From the NCBI GenBank assembly GCA_903813345.2, contig CAIIXF020000008.1:21684822-21748821 (forward strand): 64,000 nucleotides of DNA. The letters are read 5' to 3'. Source of the stretch: Owenia fusiformis. Its lineage: Eukaryota; Annelida; Polychaeta; Sabellida; Oweniidae. Both the position numbers and the translations under genes were made by a program. Below the pieces are notes generated by a model that made no database searches, had not been told where the DNA came from, and saw nothing but the letters and a program-made list of their open reading frames with translations. This document shows positions 1-12,091 of the stretch, piece by piece (position 1 is the stretch's first letter; the number at the start of each line of letters is the position of its first letter).

Positions 1-86
1 GACCATTTTGGCCCAAAAATGACCAAAATCAATCTTTGGCAAGATGATTCGCTGGAACCCACCGAACCACGCTGGCTATGGGCCTG
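1..86. mobile_element. right end of a short-TIR DNA element cut by the window edge
   Basis: The sequence ends in CTGGCTATGGGCCTG, matching the right terminus of the complete element at 38680-38877 (CTGGCTACGGGCCTG). Internal sequence such as TTTTGGCCCAAAAATG also resembles that element (TTTTGGCCCAAATATGG). The left terminus is outside the window. The 5 bp that follow (CATGT) would be one half of its target duplication, by analogy with the complete copies. Confidence 0.6.
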
Positions 87-89
87 CAT

Positions 90-3000
90 GTACATAATGT
101 AAATAGACTTAACTATTGGTTGTCATAGCAGTAGGCTCTACATCAATAACAATATTCATTTGTTTTTTATAATAGTATTACAATGACGAAACTTTTCAAA
201 AGAATAATATCGATACTAAATGATCCATAGCCAATTCTGGCATTTTAGACAATAAAGGACTGGACTTATTGACTGGAAATGGTCCAAAATGATTTTGGGT
301 GTATTTTGACTATAAAATAAAATAAATTTCTGGGTGTCATTTTTGAAGAAATGAATGAGAATTTTATTACTAATAAAGTATAAGTTGGAAAGAACTTGAA
401 ATTACTGATTAGTATGGTGATTTTCTCATTAAAATAGAAAATATACTCATCTATTTAAAAACACAAAATAATACAGTTATGACGTCGCAATCAATGTGCT
501 AATATGCATAAATATAATTTTGCAAAATAGAGCTCTTTTTTTATCTTTAATATGATATAAATTTTATCAAAATCGAAGAAATATTCGGGGAGTTATGTGT
601 AAAAAACACTTTCTGGTCATTATTTTCTGGTTACTATTGACATGGGCATTTAGGCACTTGAGGTCCACTTTTCATAATTTTTAACAAGTGAATCTCAAAA
701 CTAGGCACTATGAGCTTTCCAACGGTACCAAATTTATCCCTAGGCCTATGTCATAACTGTACATGTATAAGTACTTTCAACTAGCGCTTTTGGGCCATCA
801 TTTAGACTACCTACAATACACAATAGAAAGGGCATGTGATTTTTGGTGTTTTGGGATATGATTTTGATTTGGCTGTAGAAAAAAAATTAGCTCGGTGACC
901 CCATATTTTTGGAGTCATAATTCTAAGAATTGAACGTAATTTAAACAAATATAAAAAAAATTCTTGTTAATTACTATTATTTATATTAGGGGGAAACAGG
1001 AGCGTTCATGGCGTAGGAAGGTGTAAATTCAACACAACGCCAAATGAAACAATTGTGTCAAATCTTCTATATCAAAACGCCTATTTTATGCTCGTAAAAC
1101 GTCACTTTAAGGCAATACCTTTCTAATTTAAAATGTTCGAATGTTTTTCATCACATAAAATCACTATGGAAAGCCGGTCTTTTAAATCTCGACACAACTC
1201 ATTCTCACTTTTCTAATGTGTAAATGTTATTTTTTCTCGAACAATATAGACAACAAATTTCCAGATAACAATGAGAGAATTTTTTACCATTTCTGAATAA
1301 ATGAATTTAGATACATATTATTGTCTGATTCCATCGTGAATCGTGCAATACGACGATACAGAGTAAAGAAACGCAGTGTGATTAATCGTTTCAAAGAAAC
1401 ATATTCGTGATCAATGACAATTAACCCTAATGTCTGCAACCTTTTTATAACAATAATTCGCAAGACCAAATAACCCCCCTTCCACCCTCCACAAAGGTCA
1501 AATCAAGGTAAACGTGACTTGGGGGTGCCAAAACCTTTCCAGAACTGAAGTTGTACTTTCAAAGATAGCAGGTATCGCCAAAACTCGTAATGGAACGCGT
1601 AATTGAATAATCAACAGTTTCAAGTTTTTTCTTCAACATTCATATTTCAAGAAGTACTACCAATAACAATTAGTGATTTAGCAAGAAAATAGATAAGTGC
1701 TGTATAAGCATTGCGGAACATGCACAAAAATTGCAAAGGTATTCATCAAGTAGTAAAAAAAACAGTTTTTCTCTCAAATTCGTAAATAGAACGCGATTCA
1801 CGAATATTTGGTGCTATTGTAGTATAGCTCACTTTTAAAATTCATAAGAAAATCAATAGTGGCTCGATTTTTATAAAATCTGTTCAGTGATTAGAGCAAT
1901 AATGATTACTTTGCATTTTCTGCAATATTAGAAACAAGGTAACTTTCAATATTTTAAAACGAATTCAATATTTTAGACTCTGGTGAATTTCAGTTTTCAA
2001 AATGTGTTATTTATCTGAGGCCCAGGTTAGAAAAATAACATCGAGGCACAAAAATCTATTAAAAGAGTAGTACTATTGAAAAATCGAGCATATCATATGG
2101 TATCCAAAAAAACATTGCTTTAGGCTAGTGTGCGCGAGATTACTTTTACAATTTATTCACAATGAGAAAATATATAAAGAACATAGGAAACATATATAAA
2201 GAACATAGGAAAAATTAATAAGCCTTTTTTATTATCACTTTTCAATACTACGCACTGGCGATTTGGCGTATATTGTTCCTCCGCCACTGTTGAAAATGCA
2301 TTATTTCTCCCATTGAATAATAGCTATGTTTAAATATATTGTATAAAATGTATAGATATGTGTTTGTAATCACTGCAAATTGGTATGTCATCCCTCTTTA
2401 TGCCCATAAAATGTATATATTTCTCAGCAAACAAGCTTGTGTTTTTTCTTGAGTTTGTGTTTGTTTTCCTTGTAACTTTGCATGATTTGGATTTTTCCAG
2501 CATGCAAAACAAAGAATCTACTTCTTATGGCCTTACATAGCATATTGTCCAACTTTCTTACATCTGTACATTGGAATAGTTAGTCGAATACGATTTACTT
2601 ACGTCTAAGAGGAGCAATGGTTCCCGGGAAAATATAACTAAAAAATCAGAAAATATATTTCTGGGCCCTCCAAAAAATATGTTTCGGCCTAGATGAAGAG
2701 ATATACTTCACCTAGAATTCCCATTGATGATTCTTTTGTTAGATATTGATCTAATGATTCTTATTTATCAAAAAGCCGGATGCAAAACGGAATAAAAGCA
2801 AAGATAGAAGCGTGAAAAGTACAGGTTGCCAAGGTAAACAAACCTTTTAGAAAATGAAAAGTTCATTTGTACACAGTGATTGTAGCGTAGATATTTTAAT
2901 TGTCTTGTACCATTTGATAGGGGACATCTTCAGGAACATGCTCGTATAAAGATGATAAAATTTGGGTCAGTATTAATGAAATGGCAAGCGATCTTCCAAA

Positions 3001-3635
3001 ACGCTATGGATATATTTTAGCGCTATCGCGTCATTCACACGATGACCAGCTTCTCCAAAGTGGCAATAGAGATGGTCGAAAGGCGCTAGCGGCTTTTGTA
3101 ACGTGAAACACAGAAGACGTCGTACTCTGGTTATTGCTACTATAATGCTTCACTAACAATATCTAATATAATTATTTCATCAACAAATTACAATTGTTGA
3201 AATAAGCTTGCTCTACAACAATATTAAAGTATATCAGTCACAATATCTATGAGGCTCCCAAGGGAGTGAAAGAACTAAATGTGTAATTTATTATATAGGA
3301 ATATAAAGGTTACATGTACCCACCATGTTATCTTTGCTGGTAAAGTGCACCATCCAACCCTCTTTAATAAGCTGGGAGCCTGCACGCTTGGTATGTTTAA
3401 TAGATTGCACAATCCTCATGAGAGGTATGTTACTGGATGTCAGCCTGAAACAAAAGCACTCCCTACAGATACATATAAGTGCTGGAGAATAGTAAGGCAG
3501 AACAGAGTTAGAAGCAATGAGATTTTAGAGCTAAATGGAGTTATTAATATCAACAATATACATGTAGTAGCCTATAGTGACATAAAACATGGAAAAACAC
3601 TGAAATGTGATAAAGTCAGTAAAAATCTCTCATAC
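90..3635. other. intron sequence downstream of PRKD exon 7; no gene recognised
   Basis: By the gene model this is the intron between the acidic-linker exon and the PH-domain exons, which are not in the window. No PH-domain coding was found on the minus strand. A plus-strand frame at 3279-3656 (125 codons) overlaps exon 7 on the opposite strand and resembles nothing I know. Confidence 0.5.
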
Positions 3636-3798
3636 CCAAGTGCAGGTTTCTGTTGAACAGTATCATCCGCCTCTTCCAGTTCAGCCATAGCCTCATCATC
3701 CAACTCTCCAGGACATTCCTCTGAGTTATCAACAAATGAGCTGTCAGTGTCTACACATGATATGCTATCATTAGAGTCTATGGAGTCAAATGGAGCAC
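3636..3798 (-). CDS. PRKD: PRKD exon 7: acidic linker before the PH domain
   Basis: The acceptor is TTACAG|GTGCTCC and the donor GCACTTGG|GTATGAG. It enters in phase 1 and leaves in phase 2, giving residues 279-332. The segment is rich in Asp/Glu/Ser, with short runs such as GELDDEAMAELEEADD. This resembles the acidic stretch between C1b and the PH domain in animal PKDs, where a DMEEAM-like motif occurs. Sequence conservation is lower than in the C1 exons, so the call also rests on phase, position and composition. Confidence 0.85.
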
Positions 3799-4070
3799 CT
3801 GTAATGAGCAATACATTTACATTTAAAGATGTGCACATGAATGGGCTCTTAGGAGTGAAAACTTACATGTTAACACTTCAGTTCAGTTCAGTGTTTGGAT
3901 GTTCCATCGTCTACCATACACCCAGAACTGACTTTGTGAATGCTTCATGTTGTGCAATTAAAAAAGTTCAAAAATTGTTCATATTTTACTCTTAATGACA
4001 GGTGATGATTGCTAAATGAGAATGTAGACTAAAATGTTGAATTAAAGAATTCATACAAATGGCCATTTCC

Positions 4071-4468
4071 TAGCCTTGCCCAAGTCGGTATTTTTTACTT
4101 ATCTGATCTTGAATTATTACCGCCTTGTACAATCCAATACATCTCCGCTGCTATTATGCTGAGATATTCAACGGTTTCGAGATTTCCATAATACCTACGC
4201 TATCAGGGGTATCGCGAAACCTTATTGATTAACAGATATATTTGTATTTTCATGATGAATTCATGCAAGATTTGTTCGTGAAAAGTCCCGACGAAAAGTG
4301 TACTTGTTTTTGACCGTGCATAATAATGAGCTAACGCTGCAGGGCCGTCGTTGATTGGTCACATTTTACCGACATAAACATTGAGTCGGTAAAGCACATG
4401 GCTTTCTCTTTTGTACAAGGCGGTCATAATAGAAATCAGATAGTAAGAGACCGACTTGGGCAAGGCTA
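4071..4468. mobile_element. 398-bp MITE with about 58-bp TIRs and a 9-bp target duplication
   Basis: The element starts TAGCCTTGCCCAAGTCGGT and ends with the inverted copy. The imperfect arms run to ATTACCGCCTTGTACAA and its complement. It is flanked on both sides by GCCATTTCC (4062-4070 and 4469-4477). A 9-bp duplication fits the Mutator-like superfamily, but no transposase is present. It lies in PRKD intron 6. Confidence 0.85.
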
Positions 4469-4521
4469 GCCATTTCCCTGAATACATCATAGTTGTGATT
4501 TCACTTGTGCCTCAGACATCT

Positions 4522-4868
4522 GTTTTTATCACATGAATAGGAGTGTCTAAGCATTTTGATTGGTCAATTGTGATGATGTATATTCCGTATCACATGGCAC
4601 GTGACTAATTTTCATGTGATACGGTGGGCTGTATCACTATGGAGTCAATAGCAACGATGTGACGTCACTGGTTATATCACTTACTAGCTAAGGAAATCAA
4701 TATGACGTCATACTATTTCACAAACAAGTACGAATACAACGGTATGACGTCATATTGTTTCAAAGCGAAATCAAAAATTGTAATAGTTACCAGGAGTACA
4801 GGGTACTGAACACAATCAAAACTGACCAAATCAAAATGCTTCAGAATTCCTAGACATGTGATAAAATC
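4522..4868. repeat. imperfect inverted repeat (foldback/MITE-like)
   Basis: The left arm (TTTTATCACATG, then AAGCATTTTGATTGGTCA at 4549-4566) is repeated in inverse near 4823-4868, ending at CATGTGATAAAA. The interior holds further short palindromes around GTATCACATGGCACGTGAC. No clean target duplication was found. Confidence 0.6.
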
Positions 4869-4871
4869 GTC

Positions 4872-5010
4872 ATCACACGTTTCAGCTTATGTGATACAGG
4901 AAATATTCCACTCGGGTAACAATGTATCACAACTCAAGCTTCGCTTTCGTGGATGATACAATATTACCTTTCGTGGAATATTTCCTGTATCACATGCTGA
5001 AACGTGTGAT
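4872..5010. repeat. long hairpin, arms about 50 bp
   Basis: Arms starting ATCACACGTTTCAGC and ending GCTGAAACGTGTGAT enclose matching GTGATACAGGAAATATTCCA and its complement. The central loop contains AAGCTTCGCTTTCGTGG. It abuts the inverted repeat at 4522-4868, so the two may be one composite element. Confidence 0.7.
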
Positions 5011-6983
5011 AACTGATAGTACTTCTTTACAGTATATTAAACAGGGTTGGAGAATGATCACAATGTATTTTCAAAATTCATGATTATGGTTAATATGATA
5101 TACTAAATTACAATAATGAAGCACTAAGTAATACATGGATTTCAATTCAATTCATTTCTTTGCAGATTTTAATTATACATGTACTAGAACTAAGTTCATA
5201 TTTTAAAGCCACCTTTTAAACTAATAAGGTCAACCAGAGGTCAATTATCTAAAGCAGGGTCATCTTTAGAATCCCTTTAATTGGAAATTCTTAACAGTAC
5301 AATTAGATACATCTTACCTAGTATATAAAACCACATTTAAGACAATAGTTATAAAGACAACACAGGAAAACTAGATACACTGTACCAGAGTCAAATAGCA
5401 TAAGAATGATGTAGTTACACCAGGAGGTTAATTCACACATGGCCTGAGAAAAATGCCATGATACATTCAGCCATAGTAGATCACACAAATCAATTGTTTT
5501 ATTTTGTTTTATTAATTGGAACTCTATTAAAACATGAGATAATGAAAGAGATGCAAATATTAAACGGATTAAGGGATCAATTCATACGAGAAAAACACAG
5601 TTAGTATAAATAGAGACTAAGGGAATTTCAAACTTTCACACATTTGTGACAGGATTCTATGATCACAAGATCAACACCCTCTAGTGGCCAGGGACAGAAC
5701 CAACACCAAAAAGCAAGAAATCCTGAGAAAGGAACAGCAGAATACCTACAATTTGAAAATCTGGATATATCTGAAAGGCCAGAGGAAAGTCAAACTGCAA
5801 TTTTCTCCAGATTTGAACTCAAAGCTTTTGGTTTTAAATAGGCTTGAAGCATCAATCCTCTCAGCATTACATGCCAAAAATGTACATGCATATGTGAAAC
5901 ATGTGAAACATGAACAGATAAAACAAAGGAGACCCTTCTCAATATTGACCACTCATCTTAGTTTTATAAGGTTTGAACTAATTACAATAATAAGCACTAT
6001 CTTGTACATTGGTGATTAAGGCACTGAACAAAAACCCTTATTATGAAAATTTCAGCAAAAGCTTTATATACTAAACTACCTAATAGCCATACAATTACCC
6101 AGACTTGTAAATTCAGACTTCAACAGTGCAAGAGAATTTCCCCAAATGAATTAGAGCAAAGAAACTCATCTAAGCAAAGCATTACCTTGAGACGTATACA
6201 ACCTCAGCAAACCTATCAGAAAATATGGCCACACACTTTATTTACATGCATTTATTGAAAACACAAACTCTGATATGATAAACAAATTACATCTCGCTTT
6301 ATAAAAGGTGGTCAAATGTAAGTAAGTTTTAAAATTGGCCAGGCTGGTAATAAGAAAATCATTGTCAAAATATCTAGTATCAGAGCAAGTATGGCTGATA
6401 ATGGGACATGCATAGGTAAGTCTGTTCTTAATGGATAACTGTTTCAAAACATACAAATCGATTCACATGGAGAAGTTGGTTCACAAACAACATAGGTACA
6501 AAGTGTTCAATTTCTAGATGGTATCTTGTTTACCACCAATGAAGTTAAGTATAATCACATATATTATAACAGTCATATTTTATTTGTATGTAACCATAAT
6601 GACTATTAATCAAGTTGTAAAGCAGTCCTCATTTTAGAGTTGAAGAACTGGTATTTTTAACATGGGTCACGAGCCAGCGCTGCCATTTCGTGAATTAGCA
6701 GCCCTCTAGTAATTGTTCACATGATGTGCTAGTACAAATAAAGCATAGTATAGTATTTTGTTTACCACCAATGAAAGTGAGCAATAACTCTTGGTTATAT
6801 CCCATATATATATGGTTGTAATTAACATAATTAGCCAGAAACCCCTCCTCAAAGGAGCCCTGTGTTCTTTTATGTGCACCCATTCATAGACATACAAGTA
6901 CACACCACAGCCTTTTTGTATAAGTTGTGGACCACTCAGTCAAACACCCTGAAGTACTTAACGCATATAAGAAAATTAAGTCT
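5011..6983. other. PRKD intron 6, nothing recognised
   Basis: AT-rich sequence with only short, unsupported open frames on both strands. Confidence 0.5.
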
Positions 6984-7058
6984 TGCCTGAACCGGGGATC
7001 GAATCCGGGACCTATTGCGTAAGAGGTACCTGTGCTACCACTGAGCTATATGGGTGGA
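6984..7058 (-). repeat. tRNA-derived pseudogene or SINE head
   Basis: On the minus strand the sequence holds a pol III A box (TAGCTCAGTGGTAG) and a B-box-like GGATTCGATCCC at tRNA-like spacing. The T stem is recognisable. The 5' and 3' acceptor strands do not pair, the D stem has mismatches and the anticodon stem is weak, so this is not a functional tRNA. It sits in the intron just 3' of PRKD exon 6 in minus-strand order (lower coordinates). Confidence 0.7.
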
Positions 7059-7091
7059 CTATAATAATCATCTACAAGAAGAGTTAGGATC

Positions 7092-7134
7092 TAGGATTGA
7101 ACTTAGGACCTCTTGCTTTAGAGAAAAGTGCTTA
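7092..7134 (-). repeat. second, degenerate tRNA-like fragment
   Basis: GATTGAACTTAGGACCTCTT here aligns with GATCGAATCCGGGACCTATT of the neighbouring tRNA-like sequence, followed by a matching purine-rich AGA..AA.TGCTT tail. It reads as an older tandem copy of the B-box/anticodon half. Confidence 0.5.
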
Positions 7135-7257
7135 CAATACTACACACTAACAAATCATTACAGCACTACATTATACTGCAGTTATCACTGGACACTCTAT
7201 AACCCCAGCTATCTGACCAATGGGTTTTGCAATTTATGAAATAAAGCCATAACTTAC

Positions 7258-7338
7258 CATCCACTGCACCTGTTATACAACCCTGGCAGTCCTTTGCTAC
7301 AGATGATGAACACTTTTTGTGGCAGTTAAATTTACAAT
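7258..7338 (-). CDS. PRKD: PRKD exon 6: second half of the C1b domain
   Basis: The acceptor is AATTGCAG|ATTG and the donor GTGGATG|GTAAGT, 81 nt, phase 1 to phase 1. It supplies Asp252, Cys253, His258, Cys261 and Cys269, completing the HX12CX2CX13CX2CX4HX2CX7C zinc signature of C1b. In PKDs, C1b is the higher-affinity phorbol ester/diacylglycerol site. The core peptide CKFNCHKKC is strongly family-like. Confidence 0.95.
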
Positions 7339-7565
7339 CTGCAATTAGATACATGTAGGATTATAATACACACAGAATTTCTATTATGTCCTGACTTTTT
7401 GATGAGGAACAACTAGGATGAAAAAACACAAATGGCTTAGATATGAGATTTAATCAAGAAAATGACACAAGTTTATAATGACTAAGAATTGTAGGTATTC
7501 AAAAATAAAAATGAGTATTAAAGAGGCAGACCATCAGTTGATGAAAATACCATTTGTTAGACCTG

Positions 7566-7690
7566 CAATCACTGTCTAAACAATCCTTTGGGTTATTTCA
7601 TCTTATACTTTTGCTTTGCAATCCTTATCTGATCACTTGCTAAAAGGATTTCATCCAATACCTTTGCATTGCAATCCCTGTCTGAACAAT
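7566..7690. repeat. three imperfect ~53-bp tandem copies spanning the exon 5 donor
   Basis: GCAATC(C/A)(C/T)TGTCTGAACAATCCTTT-like sequence recurs at about 7566, 7618 and 7671. The last copy overlaps the 3' end of PRKD exon 5 and its donor. The other two are degenerate duplicates inside the 323-bp intron. Confidence 0.65.
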
Positions 7691-7887
7691 CCTTTAAGTA
7701 ACTTCTTGCAGTGTTGACACACTGTAGGTCGTGTGTAATTGTGCATTACAAATGTATGAGGAACTTTGATTCTCCCAGCATATTCTCGTTCTAGCCATAA
7801 TGGCCGCCCACCACTCCAAGATCTGGAGCGACTGTATTTGGTTTCATTGTTGTGATTAGTGGCAGAGGTGTCAGTGAGCGGTGAGAG
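7662..7887 (-). CDS. PRKD: PRKD exon 5: inter-C1 linker and first half of C1b
   Basis: The acceptor is TTTCCAG|CTCTCACC and the donor TGCAAAG|GTATTGG, 226 nt, phase 0 to phase 1, residues 177-251. The linker carries a basic/serine-rich [10 protein letters not shown], at the position where vertebrate PKDs have a 14-3-3-binding serine segment ending in GRP. Then KVPHTFV opens C1b, with His220, Cys233, Cys236 and Cys250 in place. [20 protein letters not shown] is close to the family consensus. Confidence 0.96.
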
Positions 7888-8161
7888 CTGGAAATGGAAA
7901 GATCATAAAAATAAGAAAATAAGGCACTGTGAGTGTGACGACAAATCTATGTGTTAAACTAACAATACGAAAGTTATAATTCAAAAAATATGAAATTCAT
8001 TTTTACGTACATGTCCTATATGTACATGAGCTATATAAAACAAGAGCTCTGACATATATTTGTTACATAGGATTACTACTACTACTACACTATTTAAAAG
8101 GCAATTAATTGCATCTGTTTAAATCATTAAATGGTCATATAATGTATAACTTGCAGACAGT

Positions 8162-9151
8162 CAGTGTTTTTCCTAAGGCAAAATACATCACAGGACCACC
8201 GGACTGACAGGTATACATTTTGGCCAGTCCATACCAAAACTCATCGGACATTCGGACCTGTAACTTCAGTTTAATCACCGGTCCGTGTGAAAACTAACCA
8301 GTCCAAGACTAAGAGAGAAATGAAAGTAACAAATTTTAGAGCGAATTTCTTGCGAATTCAGTTTCAAATCAGCCCATAATCGCATGTTTTTATACATGTT
8401 AAAGGTGACCTACTTCTCAGCGTACACTTAACTGCAAATTATATTGAATTCGGACGAAATTTCCGAAAAAATCATCAAAAAATTAACTTTAAAGTTTACA
8501 TTATTAATGCGCATGCGCATAATTCTATCGTTTTGAAAATGCTTTTGATTGGTCGATCAACTAAAATTCACGTGCCATCACTCGTGGATCACCATGAGGT
8601 CTGCATGCTTACGAATACGGTTTCACGATAGCCCTGATAAACAGGCGTAATAATCATGGGAATCTCGAAACCGATCCAATATATGACAAAATTAACCAAC
8701 CAATCAGCGATCAGATTTTGCAATGATACCGAAAGATAAACCAAGGGCGAACGTAATACCCGGATCGTTCGCAAATTGGCGTTCGGTTTTTTACCACATC
8801 CGATTTGAATTAGCCAATAAAACCTCACGCGGTAAAAAATCGAGATGATTACCCAAGAGTCTAATCAACCAATCGGAGAACAGTTTCTGTTTGATGCTGA
8901 TAAAAAAATGATGATACGTAAACATCCTCCCGTGCAGCCAATTTCACTAAAATGATTTTTAGAATTTCAAGGTTTTACCGTAGATATGAGATTTCAGACA
9001 GCGATCGGACCAAATTTGGGAGTAAAGAAATGATTTAAGATGAGGAACCGGACACAGGCAGAATTGAGGACTGGCTACTTGATAAAACTCATCAGTCCGA
9101 AGCCCACATCACCGGAGATGTCCTATGGTCCGGCGCTTAGGAAAAACTCTG
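8162..9151. mobile_element. 990-bp non-autonomous hAT-type element
   Basis: The TIR is CAGTGTTTTTCCTAAG at the left and CAGAGTTTTTCCTAAG (reverse complement) at the right. It is flanked by a perfect 8-bp duplication CAGACAGT (8154-8161 and 9152-9159). CAG-starting termini and 8-bp duplications are typical of hAT transposons. Near the ends, GGACCACCGGACTGAC and related GTCCGG sequence form further inverted matches. No transposase frame is seen. It lies in PRKD intron 4. Confidence 0.88.
8605..8930. repeat. degenerate copy of the 4071-4468 MITE family inside the hAT-type element
   Basis: GGTTTCACGATAGCCCTGAT and the following GGGAATCTCGAAACCG match, in inverse, the interior of the 4071-4468 element (GGTTTCGCGATACCCCTGAT and GGAAATCTCGAAACCG). 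Ends are not clear. This implies insertion or capture within the hAT-type element. Confidence 0.5.
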
Positions 9152-9159
9152 CAGACAGT

Positions 9160-11978
9160 ACAAAAACTACACATTATATTAAAACTGAATCATATACATT
9201 TATTCATAACCTCTCTATTTCTAAGTTTTTCATATTATTTCACTGTCATAGACACTGCTCATTTTAAAACATGATTATCATTCAACTCATCCTAAAACAC
9301 TTATTGTAATTAAAAAGTTACAGTGTACTAGGATCATAAAAGCATATTGCCAATATCAAAAAAAACAAAAGCAAGCAAGCACACCCTACTATAGTATTAT
9401 ATAGGGACATAAACCACCAATTAATACTTGTACGTGTGAAGCTAGACTGAAACAGTTATTTCAGGTTATAAAAATGAATGATATAAAAGTAGTTTTACAT
9501 CATATAAGTGAACTAAATGTATAAAGACTTATAAATAAAGGCTTTAGATTCTGTCCAGAGGGGCAGTATGATATTGACCAATGAAAATATATTGACCAAG
9601 GGCTTCGGCCAGTGAGTGTGTCAATTCATTATATTTTACTAAGTCAATGACATAATTCACCTTAAAATAAGATCCATATCACTTCCAATTACTTATTTAT
9701 TCCATCAAAACATTGATTTCTATGAGATATAAAATCTTATTTGATCGAGACAAGATGCAATTATTATTGCATCACAAATGTTAAGATCATAACAGATACC
9801 AGTTATATTAGTTCTGGAGATGCAAGTACATGAGCAAAATCATCCATGGAAATATACCAAAGTGCTTCAATCTTTCATATTCTCTTTAAGTTAATAATGA
9901 ATCTAATACATGCTTGAATATATGGGATTATGGTTAAAATAGGACTAAATATGGGATATGGGATATCAATTTTATTTTGTCCTGTATTCATAGAATATTA
10001 TATTTATATCATATCAAATATAATATAACATATATATTTCAAAAATTCTTTTCTAACAGTATAATTTGTAAAGTCCAACTAATGTTGATTTACCATACTT
10101 AATTACATTAATAAACTACATTGGAATTAAAAAAGGTTCAGAGAGTCTAGGAACAAGCATTGTACTAATATTACATATGAAAATCTATAATTATCAGGGA
10201 CAGTTATGTTAATATATCTTATCTGTGTTAACAAATGAATACATTACTTACACCCAAAGCACTAATCTAATACACAATGACAACATTTAAGCTTAAAAGA
10301 TGATAAATCATAAGAATTGTGTTGACGTATCTTTTGTTAGCGTCTCATGCCCTCTGTCTCAAGAGCATTAGCTGTTTCCAGTAGATAATCATAGTGATGT
10401 ATATCCTGTTTCTCCGTGTTCTATTTCAATACTTTATTTCAATTTACTGTTTTGCTCTAGACTGTTTCAAAACTTTTCCACATTTAGATGGTAATTCGTA
10501 ACGTTTGTAGGTATGAGTAAATGTTTCTGAACGTGTCTTTTCCTTTTTTTGTTTCATTTAATATCATACTTTAAGATATGATTTATTTATATATCTTATT
10601 TGTTAGAATAACATTTCGCAGTTTTGGTTGGAGGTATTTATTTTCATATGGTATGGTACATAATGCTTTCATATGGTATATCATATAGCCTTCTCTCTAA
10701 ATATCATTCAGAGAATATATCAGACCATATGAAATCTGTCATTGAGCAGCAACATTTACTTTACATAGTAGTCACAACATTTTCCAATTTTCTTGGAATT
10801 CTGACTGTAATTGAATGATTTGGATACAAAAAAAACTAACTAATATTTTACATTGAAAATGTTTCATGGCACATACTACCCTTATTCTCCCTAGCTTCTA
10901 TGCCTATCACAGATGATTATATAATTTTGATTAAATATTAATGATCTTCATGTCCTTTTATGTGAGGTTCAATATACATTTAGTCTAATTGTAAAATGAA
11001 TGTAATCTTCTTACAACTGGAGAGAATATAGTGTCATGATTTTATATTTTGATTTAATATTCTGATCAATGAATTATCTCCTATTAAAAGAGGTAAGACA
11101 GAGTCAAGTGTTTGTGAAGGGTATACAGAATCACTGAGGACAATATCTTGAAAAATTATTCTTCCCTGAACAATTTATCATTGTAAAAATGATAAACTAG
11201 ATTGCAAACTACAAAAGACGTACTCTAAATTGTATGAAGCTAATTTGTCTTGCTTTCAATTCTTCCTCATTTCTCTGAGGTATTTAGACGTGATAACCAA
11301 AATTAACAGATGAATCAAGCTTCATATTTCAACCATTGAATGAAAACCATATTTCAACCATTGTATGAAACCATTGAAAAGAGCAATTGTTTCTACAAAG
11401 AAGAAAAGAAATGGATTTTATACATTTACACTAAAGCTATTGTGTTGTAATTCATTAGGTAAAATAGCAATTACTTAATGAAAATAAAGGGATGAACTGC
11501 TCAAAGAATCTTTTTCACCATTTAGGTGTCTCTTTCATACTTATCCTGTATAAAAGTCAACCTTAATTTGATTAACAGGAGCTCTTCATAATTGAAAGTA
11601 AATGATTTCAGATTTCAAAGCTTCATTGTTCTTGACAAATAAAATGTGAAAATACAAAGTGTTACCATGACTACTGCATTATATGGTCTTGCTTACAAAT
11701 GACATCTAAAGGAATTACACATGAAAGTAAGGATGAGTGGGTGAGTCCACATAATTTCATGGCATGCGATCAAAAAATTCAAATCATTTATAACAAAAAT
11801 ATCAGATACTGAGACTAAAAGCTCAACATAATCGAGTACACAACACTACAATAATTAATAACTAGGAAAAGCTGAACTTTAGCTATGTCTGCAGCCATTG
11901 GTATTTTCAATACAGAAGAACCTTCATTATGGTTCTGTGATTATCACAAACATTCATGAAAACTAGTAAAATACTCAC
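9160..11978. other. PRKD intron 4, nothing recognised
   Basis: AT-rich sequence with no long frame, no recognisable family motif and no clear inverted repeats. Confidence 0.5.
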
Positions 11979-12091
11979 AAGTTGTGATTCAGCCCCTTGT
12001 AGACTTTGCATTGAGCCCTGTCTTTTGCGTATGTGGGAGCAATTGTTTGGTATTTTGTATGCACATCTTTTGTGAAAATTCTGTCCACATC
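11979..12091 (-). CDS. PRKD: PRKD exon 4: second half of the C1a domain
   Basis: The acceptor is GTTCTTCAG|GATGTGG and the donor CAACTT|GTGAGT, 113 nt, phase 1 to phase 0, residues 139-176. It supplies Cys140, His145, Cys148 and Cys156 of C1a, within [14 protein letters not shown], nearly identical to the family motif. A basic RKRQGSMQS follows, a plausible phosphorylation-type serine segment. Confidence 0.95.

Noticed and set aside
3279-3656. 125-codon plus-strand frame
   Set aside because: No recognisable domain. It overlaps PRKD exon 7 on the other strand. Kept only as a note.
6984-7058. Functional tRNA gene
   Set aside because: Acceptor stem does not pair and the D and anticodon stems are weak.
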